Assembly (NCBI GenBank): GCA_021802425.1
Contig: JAJZXJ010000008.1
Span: 18,596-82,595 of the forward strand
Direction: 5' to 3'
Source: Acidulodesulfobacterium sp021802425
GTDB lineage: Bacteria; SZUA-79; Acidulodesulfobacterales; Acidulodesulfobacteraceae
Length of the DNA: 64,000 nucleotides
Below, piece by piece: positions 52,136-62,700 of this stretch (its first letter is position 1; each line of letters begins with the position of its first letter). Below the pieces are notes generated by a model, which saw only the letters and a program-made list of their open reading frames with translations, searched no databases and had not been told where the DNA came from. A program made the translations under genes and the position numbers.

Positions 52136-52220
52136 TGGATTCCCGCTGAAGCGGGTTGGGACTTTGTAGGTTTTTAGGTTTTCACCCAACGGGTGTCATT
52201 CCCGCGAAAGCGGGAATCCA
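52136..52220. repeat. REP-like palindromic element with inverted ends
   Basis: 85 bp bounded by the inverted repeat TGGATTCCCGC (52136-52146) and GCGGGAATCCA (52210-52220). Each end is itself a hairpin: CCCGC-TGAA-GCGGG (52142-52155) and ATTCCCGC-GAAA-GCGGGAAT (52198-52217). A third hairpin CACCC-AAC-GGGTG lies inside, and GTTGGG pairs with CCCAAC. It lies between the convergent cobD-like and uvrC genes, as is usual for REP/BIME elements, and may also terminate both. Confidence 0.7.
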
Positions 52221-52245
52221 GTGTTCTTAATCCATTGCGATATAT

Positions 52246-54440
52246 TTAACAACTTCTATCGGCAATTTTGGGCCGTTCATTATGAAAATAATCATATATA
52301 TTTTGCGCCGCCGTTTTATTGACGCCTTTAATATCCGATAGTTGATTTATCGAGGCGTTTTTCACATTTTCCACGCTCCCCAGACTATCCATTAAATTCT
52401 TGTAAACCGTTCTTCCAACCCCTTNNNNNNNNNNNNNNNNNNNNNNNNNNNNNNNNNNNNNNNNNNNNNNNNNNNNNNNNNNNNNNNNNNNNNNNNNNNN
52501 NNNNNNNNNNNNNNNNNNNNNNNNATATTTTGCGCCGCCGTTTTATTGACGCCTTTAATATCCGATAGTTGATTTATCGAGGCGTTTTTCACATTTTCCA
52601 CGCTCCCCAGACTATCCATTAAATTCTTGTAAACCGTTCTTCCAACCCCTTTGATGTTTAATAATTCGGAGGAAACTAACGACTTCCGCTTAAGTTTCGA
52701 AAAATACGACACGGCAAACCTGTGCGCTTCGTCTCTTAACCGCATCAGTAAAAAAATTGCCTCTTTATTCTTTCCGAAATTAACCTCGTTCTTTCTGTTC
52801 GGCAAATAAATATTATCCGTTTCGATATTTTTACCCCTGTCTTTTGCCTTTGCAATCGCAATTAGCGCCGGCATATCTTTAGCGTCTATCAGTCCTTTTT
52901 TCTTAAATTCATTTGATACCCTTACTAAAACATTTAATTGTCCCTTTCCGCCATCCGCCATAATTAAATCCGGCAGCGGGTCTTTTCCTGCCGCCGCATT
53001 ATTAAACCGCCTGTATAAAGCCTCATACATCATGGCATAATCATCAGGGGTATTTTTTGACCTGATTCTGTATTTTCTGTATAATGAGGTATCCTTTTTA
53101 CCGTTATTAAGAACGGACTTGGAAGCAACCGCATAAGTCCCCGATATATTAGAAATATCAAAACATTCAATAATTTCAGGGATTTTATCAAGGCGCAGAA
53201 CATCCTTTAATATGCCGAGCAGTTTTTCTTCCCCGCCTTTGCCGTCCGCGCCTTTTTCTCCTTCGTTACCTGTCCTTGCCGGACCGCCCCCGCCCGCCTT
53301 TTCCAAAAAATTCTTTTTTGCATTTTCCAATGCCATTGCTATAATATCGCCGTATTTATTCTTTTTTCCGTTAGAAACTGTTTTACCGGCGCTGATAATT
53401 TTCACCTTTTTGGCCGAAAATTGTTTAATATAACTTAAAAGGCTGTTTTTATCATCGATATTTATGTTTACCGGAATTAAGATTTCATCGGAAATCTTTC
53501 CGTCTATTTCCAAATTTTTGGAATAATACTGGTTTAAAAAAGCCGAAAGCATTTCATCGTCATTTAAGTATATGTTTTTAAAGAAAAAATTTTTCGTGCC
53601 TACAATTTTTCCGCCTCTGATAATAATTACGACAACATCTGTCCTGCCCTTTTCACCGTAAAACCCTATAGCATCTATATCCTTTTCATTTTTTAATACG
53701 GTTATCTGCTTTTCGTTGATTATGGTTATTGCGTTAATTTTATCCCTGATTTTTATAGCCGCTTCAAAATTTAATCCCCTTACATACCCGTCCATAGACC
53801 GCTTTAATTCCCTTAATAACTGCCTGTTTTTTCCGCTCAGTAAAAGTCTTATCCCCTCCACCTTTTCCTTATAGCCGGAAGTCCCGATATATCCGCAGCA
53901 TGGAGCGGCACACCTGTTTATCTGGTAATAAAGACACGGCTTTTTTTTAACGGCATAAGAATTGAATTTATTGTCGGTGCAGGTCCTTATCTTAAATATC
54001 TTGTTTATCGTTTTTATCGTTTGCGTTACGGCAAAAGAGCTTGAATATGGGCCGAAATACTCCCCGTCGCCTTTTTTAAAACTTCTTGTTTTTATGATGT
54101 AGGGAAAGCCTGTTTTTGACTTTGCTATCCTGATGTAAGGGTAAGATTTGTCATCCTTAAGGCTTATGTTATATTTAGGTTTATATTGCTTTATTAAGTT
54201 ATTTTCAAGCAAAAAGGCGTCCAGTTCGTTTTGAGAAACTATCGTTTCGATATCATGAATTTTCGAAACAAGATGTTCCGTCTTCACGCCGGCTTTTTTA
54301 TTCGAAAAATATTGCAAAATCCTCTTTTTTAAATTTTTTGCCTTGCCGATATATATTACATCCCCGCTTATGTTTTTCATAAGATAAACCCCGGGGGATT
54401 GCGGAATGTTTTTAAGTTTGGCGGTTAAATCTTCATTCAT
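52246..54440 (-). CDS. uvrC: Excinuclease ABC subunit C (interrupted by a false assembly gap)
   Basis: Endonuclease of nucleotide excision repair, making both incisions beside UvrB-bound damage. GIY-YIG domain near the start (SPGVYLMKNISGDVIYIGKA), four zinc/Fe-S type cysteines around 150-185 (ACLYYQ-like region CLYYQINRCAAPCC), UVR domain (FEAAIKIRDKINAI), RNase H-like domain (IECFDISNISGTYAV, DLIMADGGKGQL), and C-terminal helix-hairpin-helix (LLNIKGVGRTVYKNLM, DIKGVNKTAAQ). As written, 100 Ns at 52425-52524 break it, but identical 127-bp stretches lie on both sides. Joining them gives an unbroken frame ending QNIYDYFHNERPKIADRSC with stop TAA at 52246-52248, a normal UvrC tail, total 655 residues. 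Eight bases downstream of uvrB. Confidence 0.92.
52298..52651. repeat. 127-bp exact duplication flanking the N-run (assembly overlap, not biology)
   Basis: Bases 52298-52424 and 52525-52651 are identical over 127 positions. They abut the N-run on both sides and sit inside uvrC. They are the same genomic segment present once at each contig end; 127 is the usual largest k-mer of common assemblers. Confidence 0.95.
52425..52524. other. Scaffold gap of 100 Ns
   Basis: One hundred Ns, the default placeholder for a gap of unknown size. The flanking duplication shows that the two contigs overlap, so no sequence is missing. Confidence 0.98.
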
Positions 54441-54447
54441 GGCATAA

Positions 54448-56451
54448 TCAAATATTATCCATTAACATCATATTCTTTTTAACCCTGTTAATTTCGTCCC
54501 TGATACGCGCTGCTTCCTCAAAATTCAGTTCTTTGGCAGCCTTTTTCATTTTTTTGGAAAGATTCCTGATTCTTTTTTCAGCCTCTTTCGGATCTATCAT
54601 TAAAGGTTCTCCCCCGCTTAACCCTCCGGATAAATCGATATAATCCTGTTCAAAAATTGTCGTCAAAAGTTCGGATATATTTTTTTGAATGGATTTAGGG
54701 GTTATGTTATGTTTTTTGTTATACTCCTCTTGAATTTTCCTTCTTCTTTCCGTTTCCGATATGGCATACCGCATCGATTCGGTAATTTTATTGCCGTATA
54801 ATATAACCCTGCCCTTGATATTCCTTGCCGCCCTTCCTATCGTCTGAACCAGCGATGTTTTAGAACGCAAAAAACCTTCTTTGTCGGCATCTAAAATTCC
54901 GATCAGCTCAACTTCCGGAAGGTCTAAGCCTTCTCTTAAAAGATTTATTCCGACGAGGACATCGAACTCGCCAAGCCTTAACTCCCTTACAATCTTAAAT
55001 CTCTCTAACGAATCGATATCCGAATGCAGATATTTTGCCTTAACCCCGCTGTCTAATAAAAATTCCGTCAAATCCTCGGACATTCTTTTTGTCAGCGTAG
55101 TAACAAGCACCCTGCCCCCTTCGTTAACGGTCTTTTTGATTTCGCCTATAATATCGTCAACCTGATTGGTTTCCGGTCTAACCTCTACCTGCGGGTCTAT
55201 TAAACCCGTCGGGCGGATTATCTGCTCCACGACCCGTGAGCTGACGCTTAGTTCATATTCCGCCGGCGTTGCCGAAACAAATATAAGATTATTTATATGG
55301 GATGAAAATTCGTCGAAATTTAAAGGGCGGTTGTCGAGCGCGCAGGGAAGCCTGAATCCGTATTCGACAAGCGTTGATTTTCTTGAAATATCCCCGTTGT
55401 ACATTCCCCTGATTTGCGGAACACTGACATGGGACTCGTCAATCATGATAATAAAATCATCTGGAAAATAATCGAGAAGGGTCGGGGGCGGCTCGCCCTT
55501 TTTTCTGCCGGTTAAATGCCTCGAATAGTTTTCGATACCCGAACAATAACCCATCTCTTGAATCATTTCGAGGTCGTACATAGTCCTCTGCTCAAGCCTC
55601 TGCGCCTCGACAAGCTTGCCTGATGATTTAAGTTCTATCAATCTTTCTTTCAGCTCTCCCTTAATAGACTTAACGGCGCCCTGCAAGGTTACCTCATCTG
55701 CGACATAATGCGATGCGGGATAAATTGCAACCTTTGAAAGTCTCCTTATAATTGCGCCTCTAAGCGGGTCGATCTCCGCTATCAAAGAAACTTCGTTTCC
55801 AAAAAACTCTATTCTTATTGCAACCTCTTCTTCGTAAGCTGGAAAAATGTCGATTATATCCCCTCTCACCCTGAATGTCCCTCTGTGAAAATCTACATCG
55901 TTTCTTTCGTATCTTATCTCGGTCAACTTATCCAAAATATCGCTAAAATTGACCTCGTCCCCTTTTTTTAGCTCAAGGAGCATATTTCTATAGCTTTGCG
56001 GCGAACCAAGCCCGTATATGCAGGAAACGGAAGCGATAACGATAACATCCCTCCTTGAAAGAATAGAACGGGTTGCCGAATGCTTCATTTTATCTATCTG
56101 GTCGTTAATAGCGGAATCTTTTTCTATATAAAGGTCTTTTGACGGAACATATGCTTCCGGCTGATAATAATCGTAATAACTTATAAAAAACTCGACGGCG
56201 CTTTCCGGAAACAATGCTTTAAATTCGGAATAAAGCTGTCCCGCAAGGGTTTTATTCGGCGCAATTATCAAAGCCGGACTTTCGAGTTCTTTGATAACCT
56301 GCGCCATCGTAAATGTCTTTCCCGATCCCGTCACGCCCAAAAGCGTCTGATACTTATAGTTTTTACCCTTTATCCCTCTAACTAACGAATCTATCGCCTC
56401 TGGCTGGTCGCCTGCGGGGGTGTTTTCCGAAACAAGGTTGAACAATGACAT
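54448..56451 (-). CDS. uvrB: Excinuclease ABC subunit B
   Basis: 667 residues, normal length. DNA-loading helicase-like subunit of nucleotide excision repair. Walker A GVTGSGKTFTMAQV (about 39-52), the beta-hairpin region SYYDYYQPEAYVPSKD, DFIIMIDESHVSVPQIRGMY, helicase motifs in RVLVTTLTKRMSEDL and GINLLREGLDLPEVELI, VQTIGRAARNIKGRV, and the C-terminal UVR coiled coil (KKMKKAAKELNFEEAARIRD) that binds UvrC. Located directly upstream of uvrC with eight bases between them; addB is 43 bases upstream, so the four repair genes addA-addB-uvrB-uvrC may form one operon. Confidence 0.97.
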   Translation of the reverse strand: MSLFNLVSENTPAGDQPEAIDSLVRGIKGKNYKYQTLLGVTGSGKTFTMAQVIKELESPALIIAPNKTLAGQLYSEFKALFPESAVEFFISYYDYYQPEAYVPSKDLYIEKDSAINDQIDKMKHSATRSILSRRDVIVIASVSCIYGLGSPQSYRNMLLELKKGDEVNFSDILDKLTEIRYERNDVDFHRGTFRVRGDIIDIFPAYEEEVAIRIEFFGNEVSLIAEIDPLRGAIIRRLSKVAIYPASHYVADEVTLQGAVKSIKGELKERLIELKSSGKLVEAQRLEQRTMYDLEMIQEMGYCSGIENYSRHLTGRKKGEPPPTLLDYFPDDFIIMIDESHVSVPQIRGMYNGDISRKSTLVEYGFRLPCALDNRPLNFDEFSSHINNLIFVSATPAEYELSVSSRVVEQIIRPTGLIDPQVEVRPETNQVDDIIGEIKKTVNEGGRVLVTTLTKRMSEDLTEFLLDSGVKAKYLHSDIDSLERFKIVRELRLGEFDVLVGINLLREGLDLPEVELIGILDADKEGFLRSKTSLVQTIGRAARNIKGRVILYGNKITESMRYAISETERRRKIQEEYNKKHNITPKSIQKNISELLTTIFEQDYIDLSGGLSGGEPLMIDPKEAEKRIRNLSKKMKKAAKELNFEEAARIRDEINRVKKNMMLMDNI

Positions 56452-56494
56452 AATAGGACTATTATAACATTTTTTGGGGTTTTGAATCGCTATT

Positions 56495-59400
56495 TTATGA
56501 AGCTTTATTGCACAGCAAAGAATAAGAGCAGTATTCGCAAGTCTTAATGTCGGAATTATCGGGAATAAACGGTTTTTCTTTATCCAGCATTTCTTCTATT
56601 ATATTTTTTAACGAGGGAAGAATTATCTTCTCCATAATTTCGTCTTTATCAGCGCTATTAATTTTTTCTTTATCAAATAAATACTGCCTGTGTCCCCTGC
56701 TGCCGGTTTTTTTATCCAATGTTATTAAATTAATGCAGGCGTTTAAATTTTTATAATCGCGGATGTTGTGTTCTGACTTGTAAAGATAAAGATAAATCGG
56801 GAGCTGGAATGATTTTATAAGTTCTTTAACTTTGCTTCTACCTTGTATGCCTGATATAGCCGAAATATCACCCGCAAGACCGCTTCTGCTATTACATTTA
56901 TATTTTAAAATCTTCTCAATATCCGGTTTAACGGGTGATCTGCCTGTTTTATAATCTATAATAAGGATATTTTCGTTTTCTTTGATTTCTTTGATTTCTT
57001 GATCCCCTTCGTTATTCTCTCCGCTTTTGTATATATCTTTATACATATCGATTCTATCGATTATGCCGTAGAGTTTTATTGTTTTAGTTTTCTCCCGTTG
57101 TTTGCCGCCCGCAATTATAAATTCTGCTTCCTTCTTAGTTTCTAAATCTAAAATTTCCATGCAGGTTTTATTCCAGTCATAACTCCTAAGGTCTTTTTTG
57201 ATGAAATTATATAATAATTTTTTTGCCGTTTCTTTAACGAGAAAAAATTCGCCGTTGTCTATATCTACTTCTAATTCTTTAAGCATATCCGGGCTTTCTA
57301 TAATATTATCTAAAATATTATCTAATGCGGGTTCTAAATAGCGGTCGGCGTTATAATCAGCCCCATAATTATTTCCTTCTATGAATTGTTTAAAATTATA
57401 TTTATTTTCCTTGATACCTTCATAAAATTTTTTAAGAATTCTATGGATAAATATTCCTGTTTTGTCCGCCCCTATCCTTTTACCCTGCTCTTTAATTTCT
57501 TCAAGGCGGATAATGTATCTATAATAAAACTGCATAGGGCAATTAATATATGTATCTATGGCGGAAACCGATATTTTTTTCATTAAATCGCCCAATATTT
57601 TTAAAACTTCATCACTTTTTTTAATTTCTAAATCGCTTTCCCCGCCTTGAGATTCTCGAAATATTATCGTTTTGAAACCCAAATGGTTTACTTTATCTTC
57701 TATATCGAGTTTTTTTGTCTTTTTCTCCTCATCCCAAATAATTTCTTCTATCAACCTGCTTCTAATTCTCTTATCATTTTTAATATAAACGATATGAGCC
57801 TCTTTGGATCCGAATACAAGTCTTCTGAAATGATAGCGATACAGCGCTTCATAATCGTTATAAGTAAATAAACCTAAACTTTTTCTCACAAGATACGGCA
57901 GGAACGGATCGAATTTCTTTACCTGCGGCAAAACATCTTCGTTTGCATCGAATATCGCAACCCTGTCAAACTTAAGAACGCGGGTCTCGAGGATTCCCAT
58001 TATTTGCAAACCCTTAAGCGGAATTCCGTTAAATGCGATAGATTCGTTATCTATATAGTATTTAAATAATCTAAATACCGATTTCTTTGGTGCGGGTTCA
58101 TTATTAAAATATGAATCTTTAAATAAATTTACGGCCTCTATCATTTTTTTGGTAAATTCCGGCGAAAGCTTATACTTCAGAGCATCGTTATTTTCTTTTG
58201 TTATTAAATTAACGATTTTTATCAAATTGGACGCAAAGTCTTTTGCCGTTGTTTTATTATCTTCGAAATTTTTAAAAAAATGTTCATGAACGGTCAGTAT
58301 TATATTTGCTGCGGATGCGTCTGCGGCGTTTTTGTTTATTAAGTAATTATTTTCTATCTCGTTAAGGCTTATGAATATATCTCCGTTTTTTACGATAAGA
58401 TTTTCTATATTATTTATTGCGGATATAGTTTTTATTCCGCCCAATGTTTTAATATACGGATGCTTCATCAAATTTATATAATCCTTTGCCTGATATTCAG
58501 GCTCTATTTTTGGGTTAGCAAACCCTCCGTGCGCGGATATTTTGCTTTTGACCGACATCTGAGCCTTATATATAAGCTCTATCAATGAATAAAGCGGGGT
58601 TCTTTTTAGAGGATAACCCATGGTTATGTTGCAACCTGCATCGATGTAATCCATAATATGATAAAGAAAAGGTAAAAGCGTATTGGAATCGGGCAAAACA
58701 ACGGCATTTTTTTGGGGATCGAAATTATTTTCATCGAAAATTTTGTTTCCGGCAAGCAACTCGGAATGGGTATCGAACCCTTCATAAAAATATAAAGAGG
58801 TGTCATATTCGTTGCTAAGGGTTGCAGTTGCGGCCGCACCCATTTTTGTTATACAAACTATTTCCGCTTTATCTAACGATTTTTTTAAATTTACGACGAT
58901 ATTATCTTTTAAATACTCCTCTTCTTTGAAAGATTCTATCTGGGTATAAAATTCTGCAATCCCGTTCCTTATTAGAGGCTTTATAACATCCGACTCTGCC
59001 CTGTTAAGAAAAATTAAGCCGGCAAAATATATTTTTTCGAATTCGTTAATTACGGACTTCGGCGCATTATTATTTAAAAATTTAGATGCTTCTATATAAT
59101 TTAAACCTGTAGTCGTTAAATTCTCTTCCTTTAATTTTTCATGAAATTTATGTCTAATTACAGGCAAATAATTATAAAATTTGCTCATATTTTCGGGTAT
59201 AGATGCAATGCAAGATTCTACCCTGTTAATACTTTCGTTATTCACCGACCCCGCATCGAGTTCGTTAATCGTATTAAATAATTGCATCCCCCATAAAAAG
59301 AAATCTTCGAACTTATCCGTTTCCTTAAAAAATTTTAAATCGGTTTCATCTTTAACGATATTATACAAAAACCAGGAGGCATTTATAGCGTTAATTTCCG

Positions 59401-59722
59401 CTTTGGAGCCGGAACTTTTTTCGGCAATGAATTTTATAAATTCGCTTAGCGAAAATACAGCAGGGGGATAATAAGGAGACTCAAGTTTATTTGCAAGAAT
59501 AGATCTTAAATATAACGCCGGCCGTTTCCCCGGAAATACCACCGCATATTTTGAAAAATCTTTGTTTAACCCGTTATCAATGCTGCCACGTCCGCCATTG
59601 CCTCCGTTATTATCCCTGTTATTCACATTTAATCCGGGTAATCCGGGGTTTATATCCTCTATAAGTTTATCCGCTATATATTCCAAAAGAAAATCTTTAT
59701 AAGAAAGCGCATATATATTCAT
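56495..59722 (-). CDS. addB: AddB-like PD-(D/E)XK nuclease subunit
   Basis: 1075 residues. Partner of AddA in double-strand-break end processing. The N-terminal two thirds is a degenerate helicase-like region (YAVVFPGKRPALYLRSILA, RVAIFDANEDVLPQVKKFDP) without a Walker A. The C-terminal nuclease has the PD-(D/E)XK core in LIIDYKTGRSPVKPD, FQLPIYLYLY, and the AddB-type iron-sulfur cysteines: one in INCPMQFYYRY and three in CEYCSYSLLC. A Gly/Asn-rich insert (DNNGGNGGRGSIDNG) lies near residue 35. Start overlaps the end of addA by four bases, so the two are translated together. The pair is AddAB-type, with the anaerobe-type divergence making subunit names somewhat tentative. Confidence 0.85.
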   Translation of the reverse strand: MNIYALSYKDFLLEYIADKLIEDINPGLPGLNVNNRDNNGGNGGRGSIDNGLNKDFSKYAVVFPGKRPALYLRSILANKLESPYYPPAVFSLSEFIKFIAEKSSGSKAEINAINASWFLYNIVKDETDLKFFKETDKFEDFFLWGMQLFNTINELDAGSVNNESINRVESCIASIPENMSKFYNYLPVIRHKFHEKLKEENLTTTGLNYIEASKFLNNNAPKSVINEFEKIYFAGLIFLNRAESDVIKPLIRNGIAEFYTQIESFKEEEYLKDNIVVNLKKSLDKAEIVCITKMGAAATATLSNEYDTSLYFYEGFDTHSELLAGNKIFDENNFDPQKNAVVLPDSNTLLPFLYHIMDYIDAGCNITMGYPLKRTPLYSLIELIYKAQMSVKSKISAHGGFANPKIEPEYQAKDYINLMKHPYIKTLGGIKTISAINNIENLIVKNGDIFISLNEIENNYLINKNAADASAANIILTVHEHFFKNFEDNKTTAKDFASNLIKIVNLITKENNDALKYKLSPEFTKKMIEAVNLFKDSYFNNEPAPKKSVFRLFKYYIDNESIAFNGIPLKGLQIMGILETRVLKFDRVAIFDANEDVLPQVKKFDPFLPYLVRKSLGLFTYNDYEALYRYHFRRLVFGSKEAHIVYIKNDKRIRSRLIEEIIWDEEKKTKKLDIEDKVNHLGFKTIIFRESQGGESDLEIKKSDEVLKILGDLMKKISVSAIDTYINCPMQFYYRYIIRLEEIKEQGKRIGADKTGIFIHRILKKFYEGIKENKYNFKQFIEGNNYGADYNADRYLEPALDNILDNIIESPDMLKELEVDIDNGEFFLVKETAKKLLYNFIKKDLRSYDWNKTCMEILDLETKKEAEFIIAGGKQREKTKTIKLYGIIDRIDMYKDIYKSGENNEGDQEIKEIKENENILIIDYKTGRSPVKPDIEKILKYKCNSRSGLAGDISAISGIQGRSKVKELIKSFQLPIYLYLYKSEHNIRDYKNLNACINLITLDKKTGSRGHRQYLFDKEKINSADKDEIMEKIILPSLKNIIEEMLDKEKPFIPDNSDIKTCEYCSYSLLCNKAS

Positions 59723-62700
59723 GAAACCTTTTCAACCCTTTTTTCATCGGTATATAAAATATATCCGCTTATATCTATGTCCGGCTTGCCGGTATTGCTA
59801 ATATTTGAATATATACCCGCAAGTATATCTTTGTATTCCCTGACCTGTCTTTTGTATTTAACGGATTTAGTTTCGTCAAGCCTGCCCGTTTTATAATCTA
59901 TCACCGCTATTCTACCTGAACATATTACAAGCCTGTCTATTCTTTTGAGTTCTCCTGCGTAATTTACCGTCTCTTTTTCGTTAAAATTCATGGCATTTTT
60001 ATCGTTTACAAAAAACCAGTCTTTAACTTCATTTATACTTAATAAGCCTATAATGTCTTTTTTAATTGTTTCTCTTTCCGGATCGCCTATTTCTATAAAA
60101 TAATTTTGCGATTTAATAAATTCACGGGTTGCCTCTGAAATAATTTTATCTAATTCGGCTTCATAATTATTTTCGTTTAAAAAATTTATTTTCGATAATA
60201 TAAAATGCACAATATTTCCTTTTAACAAACCCTTTTTTATATTTTCATCCAAAATAAAGGAAATGTCTTCTTTTTGATATACCCCGTATAAATGTTGTTT
60301 CCAATCGTAATTTTTAAATCTCCGGCTAATGCTAATATTGTTTAATATATTAAAGGATGGGGTAGAATCCTCGCTATTGCATTCATCTAAATAATTTTTT
60401 TTACTTCCGATTTCTAAAGTATTTACATCTTCCCCCGTATTATTGTCGAAAAAAAGATCATTTAATTTGTTATTACCGTTTCCGAATTTAAAAGGTATTA
60501 GTATATAAAGTTCCTCTTTCGCCCTTGTTGACGAAACATAAAAAAGGTTTAATTCATCGATAAACCTCATAGATTTTTCATAAATATATGCTTTTACCTC
60601 ATCTAAATTTTCGTCGATACTTAATAAAAAATCCTGATTGTCTTTATTTGCGTAATAAAGTTTAATATAGCCGTCTTTATTTTGAGGTTCATTATATTCT
60701 TCGTAACCGGCGCATATATCACCTTTGTATTGACTGCCGCGGTGTTCCAAAACGATCTCGTTAACGGGAGTTATTTTAATACCCGCATAGGGTATAATTA
60801 CAACCGGAAATTGGAGACCTTTAGCCTTATGCATAGTCAAAACATTTACGGCGTAATTTGCCGAATCGAGCTTTACTAAAAACTGATCATTTTCCTGCTT
60901 ATCGTCCTCAAAAAAATCGATAAACATATCTACGGTGTTTTCGCCCTCCTGTTCCATGTTTTTTATAATCTCGAGCAGATGCATAAAGAATCCGAGATTA
61001 TCTTTAAATCTTTCGTAAATATTAAATTTTTCGTACAATTTACAGACGGTATCGTAAGCAGGATAATATCCTGCGCCGTTAAACAGCTCTTCGATGTAAT
61101 TATCCCATATGTTTTGCCCTGTACGGCTGCCGTTATTTAGCTGCCATTTTTTAAATTCTATATAAATAAAATCCGTCTTCCTGTTGTTTAAGATAAAATT
61201 ATTTATTTCCCGTCTCGATGTTAAATCAGATTGAATAACTCCTGCAAAAATTTTTCCGCTGATAAAATTAATAAACGAAAGGTTGTCCGCGGGCTTATTA
61301 AGGAATTTCAAAAAGGAAATAACTTCTTTGATTAAAGGATTATTTCTTATATCTGCGCTCTGTTCGGATTCCACGGGAATATTTTCCCGTTTAAGCTTAA
61401 GAACGAGACCGGCGGATTCCTGATTTGTCCTTGTTAAAATTGCAATATCTTTAAAGCCGTATTTACCGCCGTTCGTTAAATCTTTTATAATCCTTACTGC
61501 TTTATTTGCGCATTTTTCCTTAATACCTGCGTCTAAAACATCATCCAGGGGCAAACCGTTTTCGAAGCCATTGTCTCCAGCTCTCTGCTTATAAGTCTCT
61601 GCGCCCTGTTCCTTATCCTTATCCTTATCCTTATCCTTATCCTTATCCTTGCCGTTACCCTTTTCATTGTCATTTAAAAATCGTTCTATATAAATATAAC
61701 CTTTAAAATCATCATTGATATCCTGAGGATTATCGGGTATATGCTGTTCATGGTCTTTATAAATATTTTCTATAAGATTGCCTGTCATCTCACCTTCTAT
61801 ATTTTTAATCGTTTTTTGGACTTTATCCCGATTATCTTTGTCTTTATATAATAACTTTTCGGCGAGATTTCGAGGATTAAATGTTTCGTTAAAAAAATCG
61901 ATAAGCGCTTTTTTAGACCTGAAATTATTCTCAAGTTTTTCTAAATAACAATTTCCGCTGTTTATGATATTGCCGTAAAAATAGTTAACAATGCCGTCGA
62001 AAAGACTTGCATCGCTGCCTTTAAATCTATAAATCGACTGCTTTTTATCTCCTACATAAAAAATGGAGCCGCCGTTTGAGATGCTGTTTTCAACTAAAGC
62101 CTTAATATTTTCCCACTGAAGCCTGTCGGTATCCTGAAACTCATCGATTAGATAATGGTAGATTTGCTCCCCGATATTAAAATAAATATCGGGAACTTTG
62201 TTATCTTTAATTAATTCATTAACCCTTATTTTTAATTCGTCTATAAATATAACGCCGTCGTTTTTAGATTTTTCGGCTATAATGCTTTTAATTTCTTTTA
62301 ATATTTTTATGTACGAATAGAATTTTATCCCGTTAACGGTTAAAATCACATCTCTTATTCCGGCTCTTATATCATCCCAGATTTGCTGAAGGCCTGTTAA
62401 TAAATCTTGATTTTTTAAATTTTTAGAATTGGTAATTATATCTTTTACAGATTGTCTTTGCCAGTATTTGGAAACGAAATCTCTTCCCGTATTTTTTTCT
62501 AAACCGTTTTGAAATGTTTTATGTAATCCTATTTTATATGATTTATCCAACCCGTTAATTTCGTCTATTAAATTTAATAAATTTCTTAATTTTCCTCCGC
62601 ATGAGGAAAAATTTCCGAAAGGTTTTTCTAAATTTATTATATCTTTCGTCAATGCTTCTATATGCCTGTGGGTTTTGTCCTGAAAATCTTTATCTTCACA

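Noticed and set aside
61611..61650. CRISPR-like or VNTR array
   Set aside because: The unit is only six bases with no spacers; it is a coding microsatellite. No CRISPR array or cas gene was seen in the window.
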